Notes under the pieces: generated by a model
Seen by the model: only the letters and a program-made list of their open reading frames with translations
What the model was told of the DNA's origin: nothing
The model's database searches: none
NCBI GenBank assembly: GCA_943328865.2
Contig: CALQBR020000024.1
Span: 1 to 9,716, forward strand
DNA: 9,716 bases
Reading direction: 5' to 3'
Source: Sphingobacterium thalpophilum
Lineage (GTDB): Bacteria; Bacteroidota; Bacteroidia; Flavobacteriales; Flavobacteriaceae
Shown: in pieces, positions 7,212 to 9,716 of the stretch
How the letters are laid out: the number at the start of each line of letters is the position of its first letter
How positions within the stretch are numbered: position 1 is the first letter of the stretch
Made by a program: the position numbers and the translations under genes

Positions 7212-7818
7212 TTTTTTGTTGTTTTAGATAATCCAAAGCAAAACGACCTTCATTAAAGAGTAAATCTAAAGTGCTTAGATTGTTTAAAAAACCTTTTTTT
7301 TCTTCAAAAACCTGTGTGTAATTTTCAAATAGAGACCCATCTTTTTTTCCGTTTGCCAAAGCCCTAAAGTCTGAAAAATTGGGGGATTCGTGAAAATATT
7401 CGTTAGTGGTTTTGAATTCCATTTTCATTGCCAAACACTTTGAAACAATTTCCATGGTTTCAAAATTCAAATCCATTAAAAAAGTATGTTTTTTTTGGAA
7501 TATCGGTTGTAGCGCATCTTCAAAATATTCAAAAAAAGGAGAAGTACGATAAGCTGCTTCCAATGATTTGAAATGTTGTTTTTGCCAATCAAATGCGGTT
7601 TCTAACTTGACCTCTTTTGTTTTCTGATGTTTTTCCCTGCTGTGTTTTACCGGAATATTTAACATCTGAATCCCATTAGGACTATAAATGTAGGTTCTAT
7701 TCCTATTGGTTTGTTTCTGAAAATTATCTTCCATTTCAAAAGTAATAGTGTCAGCCTGTGCCATCGCCACAAAATGACTGATAGAAGGGAAGTAGGTTGG
7801 GTGTAAAAGAATGTCCAT
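7186..7818 (-). CDS. WbqC-like family protein
   Basis: This 210-residue cytoplasmic protein has no signal peptide or membrane segment. The opening MDILLHPTYFPSISHFVAMA resembles the WbqC-like family hallmark (a (Q/H)PxYFP motif near the N-terminus followed by a short helix). A further conserved stretch reads NRTYIYSPNGIQMLNIPVKH at about 39-58. WbqC was named from O-antigen clusters, but no glycan gene is nearby and the family's biochemical activity is unsettled, so I assign no reaction. It starts 25 nt after the lepB stop on the same strand and is probably the last gene of a dapB-lepB-WbqC unit. Its stop codon lies inside the 3' end of the convergent EEP gene, so neither unit has intergenic room for a hairpin terminator. 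Confidence 0.8.
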   Translation of the reverse strand: MDILLHPTYFPSISHFVAMAQADTITFEMEDNFQKQTNRNRTYIYSPNGIQMLNIPVKHSREKHQKTKEVKLETAFDWQKQHFKSLEAAYRTSPFFEYFEDALQPIFQKKHTFLMDLNFETMEIVSKCLAMKMEFKTTNEYFHESPNFSDFRALANGKKDGSLFENYTQVFEEKKGFLNNLSTLDLLFNEGRFALDYLKQQKIIPSLIGQ

Positions 7819-7843
7819 TTGAATTACACTTTAAATATTTAAT

Positions 7844-9391
7844 TTAACTATTCGCTTTTTTTCTCTTATCAAGGAAATAGGTAACCCCAAAATACAAGGC
7901 CAATGCAATCAGGAAATATTTAAAATAAGATTCTGGTTGTCCATCACCGCTCACGGTAGTAAAAACGCGATCCCAACGAATTTTATTGAGTCCTTTGCCA
8001 TTTGGATCTAAACTCAACCAAATAAATACCGGTTTTCCTACAATGTGATTTTCTGGCACATAACCCCAATAACGGCTGTCTTCAGAATTGTGTCTGTTGT
8101 CACCCATCATCCAATAGTAATCTTGTTTGAAGGTGTAGCTTGTTGCAATTTGACCATTGATTCTAATCTCCTCGCCATTTACTTTTAAATCATTCTTTTC
8201 ATATTCGACAATGATGGTTTTATAGAAAGGCAATGTTTCAGTTGTTAGAGATACTGTTTTTCCTTTTTGCGGAATGTATATGGGACCAAAATTATCGATG
8301 TTCCAGTTTCTAGTATGAGGAAAAATAGCAGGTTCTGCTTCATGGGCTATATTGCGAACAACGCTTTTAACCGCTGGATTTTGTTGTAATCGATTCGCAG
8401 ATTCTTCGGTCAATGCATTAAAATGAAACGTGTTTGGCGTTCTTTCGTCAACATAAATAGGATCTGTAATTTGTAACTCATTGATGATGTAATTCGGATC
8501 AAATCCAGAACCATCGGTAGTAACGCTATAAGAATATTGCGGCTTTGCTCTTTCAGGCATCGGCATTATTTTTCCATTGATGTAAACGATTCCGTCTTTT
8601 ATTGACAAGCTATCTCCAGGAATTCCGACACATCTTTTTACATAATTCGATTTCTTGTCAATTGGTTTTCGCAAACCAATGGTATTTCTATCGCCAAAAA
8701 ACTTAACGGTATCCGCAGGCCAGTTAAAAACGACAATATCAGTTCGATTGACTTCTTGCATAGACAGGAATCTAAAATAAGGCAATTGTGGGAAGCTTAA
8801 ATAAGACTTTTTCTTTAGCAAAGGCAAAGTATCATGAACCATAGGGGCTGCAATTGGGGTCATTGGAGTTCTAGCACCATAATGAAACTTACTTACAAAT
8901 AAGAAATCACCTACCAATAATGATTTTTCCAAAGAGGCCGTCGGGATATTATAGGGTTGCATCACATAACCATGAACTAATGTGGCTACGACAATAGCAA
9001 AAAGAACCGAACTGATTGTGTCAGCGGTCTTATTTGTTGGAATTAAACTCCTATTGGGAATATGGTTTAAAGATTGGGTGTAATTGATATAATAAATATA
9101 AAGTCCTAGCGTAGCAATCCCTAAAACGGTGTCTAAAGTGCTATTTTTTCCAAAACTTCTCAATGTTTCAACCCATACCACTGGAAACAGAATCAGGTTT
9201 ACCACAGGGACAAACAATAAAATCGTCCACCAAGTTGGTCTATTGATTATTTTCATTAACACAATAGCATTATAGATTGGAAGGACTGCTTCCCATCTTT
9301 TTCTTCCTGCCGCTTCATATAGTTTCCAAGTCCCTAAACAGTGTACGATTTGAATTACTAAGAAAAATACAAGCCATTGGTATAGTGTCAT
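7844..9391 (-). CDS. lepB: Signal peptidase I, long Bacteroidota form
   Basis: LepB removes signal peptides from exported proteins at the outer face of the inner membrane with a Ser/Lys dyad. Box B reads NIPTASLEKSLLVGDFLFV at 148-166, with the nucleophile probably Ser153. Box D reads NYVKRCVGIPGDSL at 249-262, with the general-base Lys252. Box E, GDNRHNSEDSRYWG, lies at 430-443. At 515 residues it is far longer than E. coli LepB (324). An extra N-terminal membrane domain (about 1-105, three or four hydrophobic segments) precedes the usual anchor at about 126-144. Large insertions lie at about 172-215 and 265-420, and a C-terminal hydrophobic segment spans about 489-507. The residue after the nucleophile is Leu rather than the common Met. 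It follows dapB by 58 nt. A -7-like TATTTTCG there has one mismatch and no -33 partner, so co-transcription with dapB is likelier. Confidence 0.95.
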   Translation of the reverse strand: MTLYQWLVFFLVIQIVHCLGTWKLYEAAGRKRWEAVLPIYNAIVLMKIINRPTWWTILLFVPVVNLILFPVVWVETLRSFGKNSTLDTVLGIATLGLYIYYINYTQSLNHIPNRSLIPTNKTADTISSVLFAIVVATLVHGYVMQPYNIPTASLEKSLLVGDFLFVSKFHYGARTPMTPIAAPMVHDTLPLLKKKSYLSFPQLPYFRFLSMQEVNRTDIVVFNWPADTVKFFGDRNTIGLRKPIDKKSNYVKRCVGIPGDSLSIKDGIVYINGKIMPMPERAKPQYSYSVTTDGSGFDPNYIINELQITDPIYVDERTPNTFHFNALTEESANRLQQNPAVKSVVRNIAHEAEPAIFPHTRNWNIDNFGPIYIPQKGKTVSLTTETLPFYKTIIVEYEKNDLKVNGEEIRINGQIATSYTFKQDYYWMMGDNRHNSEDSRYWGYVPENHIVGKPVFIWLSLDPNGKGLNKIRWDRVFTTVSGDGQPESYFKYFLIALALYFGVTYFLDKRKKANS

Positions 9392-9449
9392 AATAGGTTG
9401 ATTTTATTGTTTGTTAATTTTGTTATTGCTATCTCGAAAATACTACAAG

Positions 9450-9716
9450 TTACTCTTTTAAATTTAATACGTCTTTCATCGTGAAAATCCCTTTTTTACC
9501 CAAAAGCCATTCTGCAGCGATTACTGACCCTAAGGCAAATCCTTCTCGATTGTGAGCGATATGTTTGATTTCGATTGAATCCACTTCGGAGTGATATATA
9601 ACGCTGTGCGTTCCGGGTACATTTTCTATTCTCTTGGCATCAATTAGAATTTCATCCGTTTTTGGATTTTCTAAAACCCAATTTTGATAGTGGCTGTTAT
9701 TGATAATCCCTTTTGC
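9450..9716 (-). CDS. dapB: 4-hydroxy-tetrahydrodipicolinate reductase (5' end cut by window edge)
   Basis: I translated 88 codons plus a TAA stop (complement of 9450-9452) from the right edge; the N-terminal Rossmann half lies outside the window. DapB reduces the dipicolinate precursor with NAD(P)H in the lysine/meso-diaminopimelate pathway, which also feeds peptidoglycan. The visible C-terminal part carries family features: ENVPGTHSVIYHSEVDSIEI, matching the conserved PGTH element and the strand after it, then KHIAHNREGFALGSVIAAEW, the conserved H-A-x-x-R-x-x-F-A-x-G-x-x-x-A-A-x-W block. The ending GIFTMKDVLNLKE is also typical. With a usual size near 235 residues in this lineage, about 145 residues are missing. 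It is the first visible gene of the minus-strand unit containing lepB. Confidence 0.93.
   Translation of the reverse strand, partial: AKGIINNSHYQNWVLENPKTDEILIDAKRIENVPGTHSVIYHSEVDSIEIKHIAHNREGFALGSVIAAEWLLGKKGIFTMKDVLNLKE

Noticed and set aside
9435..9442. TATTTTCG on the minus strand as a separate lepB promoter
   Set aside because: It has one mismatch in the most conserved part of the box and no TTG at suitable distance upstream; co-transcription with dapB is simpler.

Overview
This AT-rich window looks like ordinary chromosomal core genome from a member of the Bacteroidota, most likely family Flavobacteriaceae and close to Flavobacterium. Three things point there. TAnnTTTG-type promoter boxes sit upstream of genes, Shine-Dalgarno sequences are absent, and the proteins have lineage-typical forms: a MutL with a DQQRAHQR-type motif, a long signal peptidase I with an extra membrane domain, and a rhomboid with a C-terminal helical tail. 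All strong open frames are intact. I see no phage, IS element, CRISPR array, tRNA or rRNA. The largest non-coding gap is 190 bp.

Layout: the left edge holds recF on the minus strand, cut at its 3' end by the window boundary. A 145-bp divergent spacer separates it from a two-gene plus-strand unit, a membrane-anchored TPR protein (YfgM-like) and ribH (lumazine synthase), which closes with a strong hairpin terminator. A second plus-strand unit then starts at a recognisable promoter: mutL, two tandem but divergent rhomboid proteases, and a membrane-anchored endonuclease/exonuclease/phosphatase (EEP) protein. Junctions in this unit are tight (4-nt overlap, 41 nt, 10 nt). A minus-strand unit converges on it from the right, reading dapB (5' end cut by the window), lepB, and a WbqC-like gene. 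The last overlaps the EEP gene tail-to-tail by 26 bp.

The genes serve housekeeping roles that do not form one pathway: recombination and mismatch repair (recF, mutL), riboflavin synthesis (ribH), lysine/diaminopimelate synthesis (dapB), and membrane or secretory proteolysis (lepB and the rhomboids). I did not find a new biological system. The points most worth a second look are the loss of the endonuclease metal-site motifs in MutL while a clamp-binding motif is kept, the mutL-coupled rhomboid pair, the enlarged LepB, and the convergent gene overlap.
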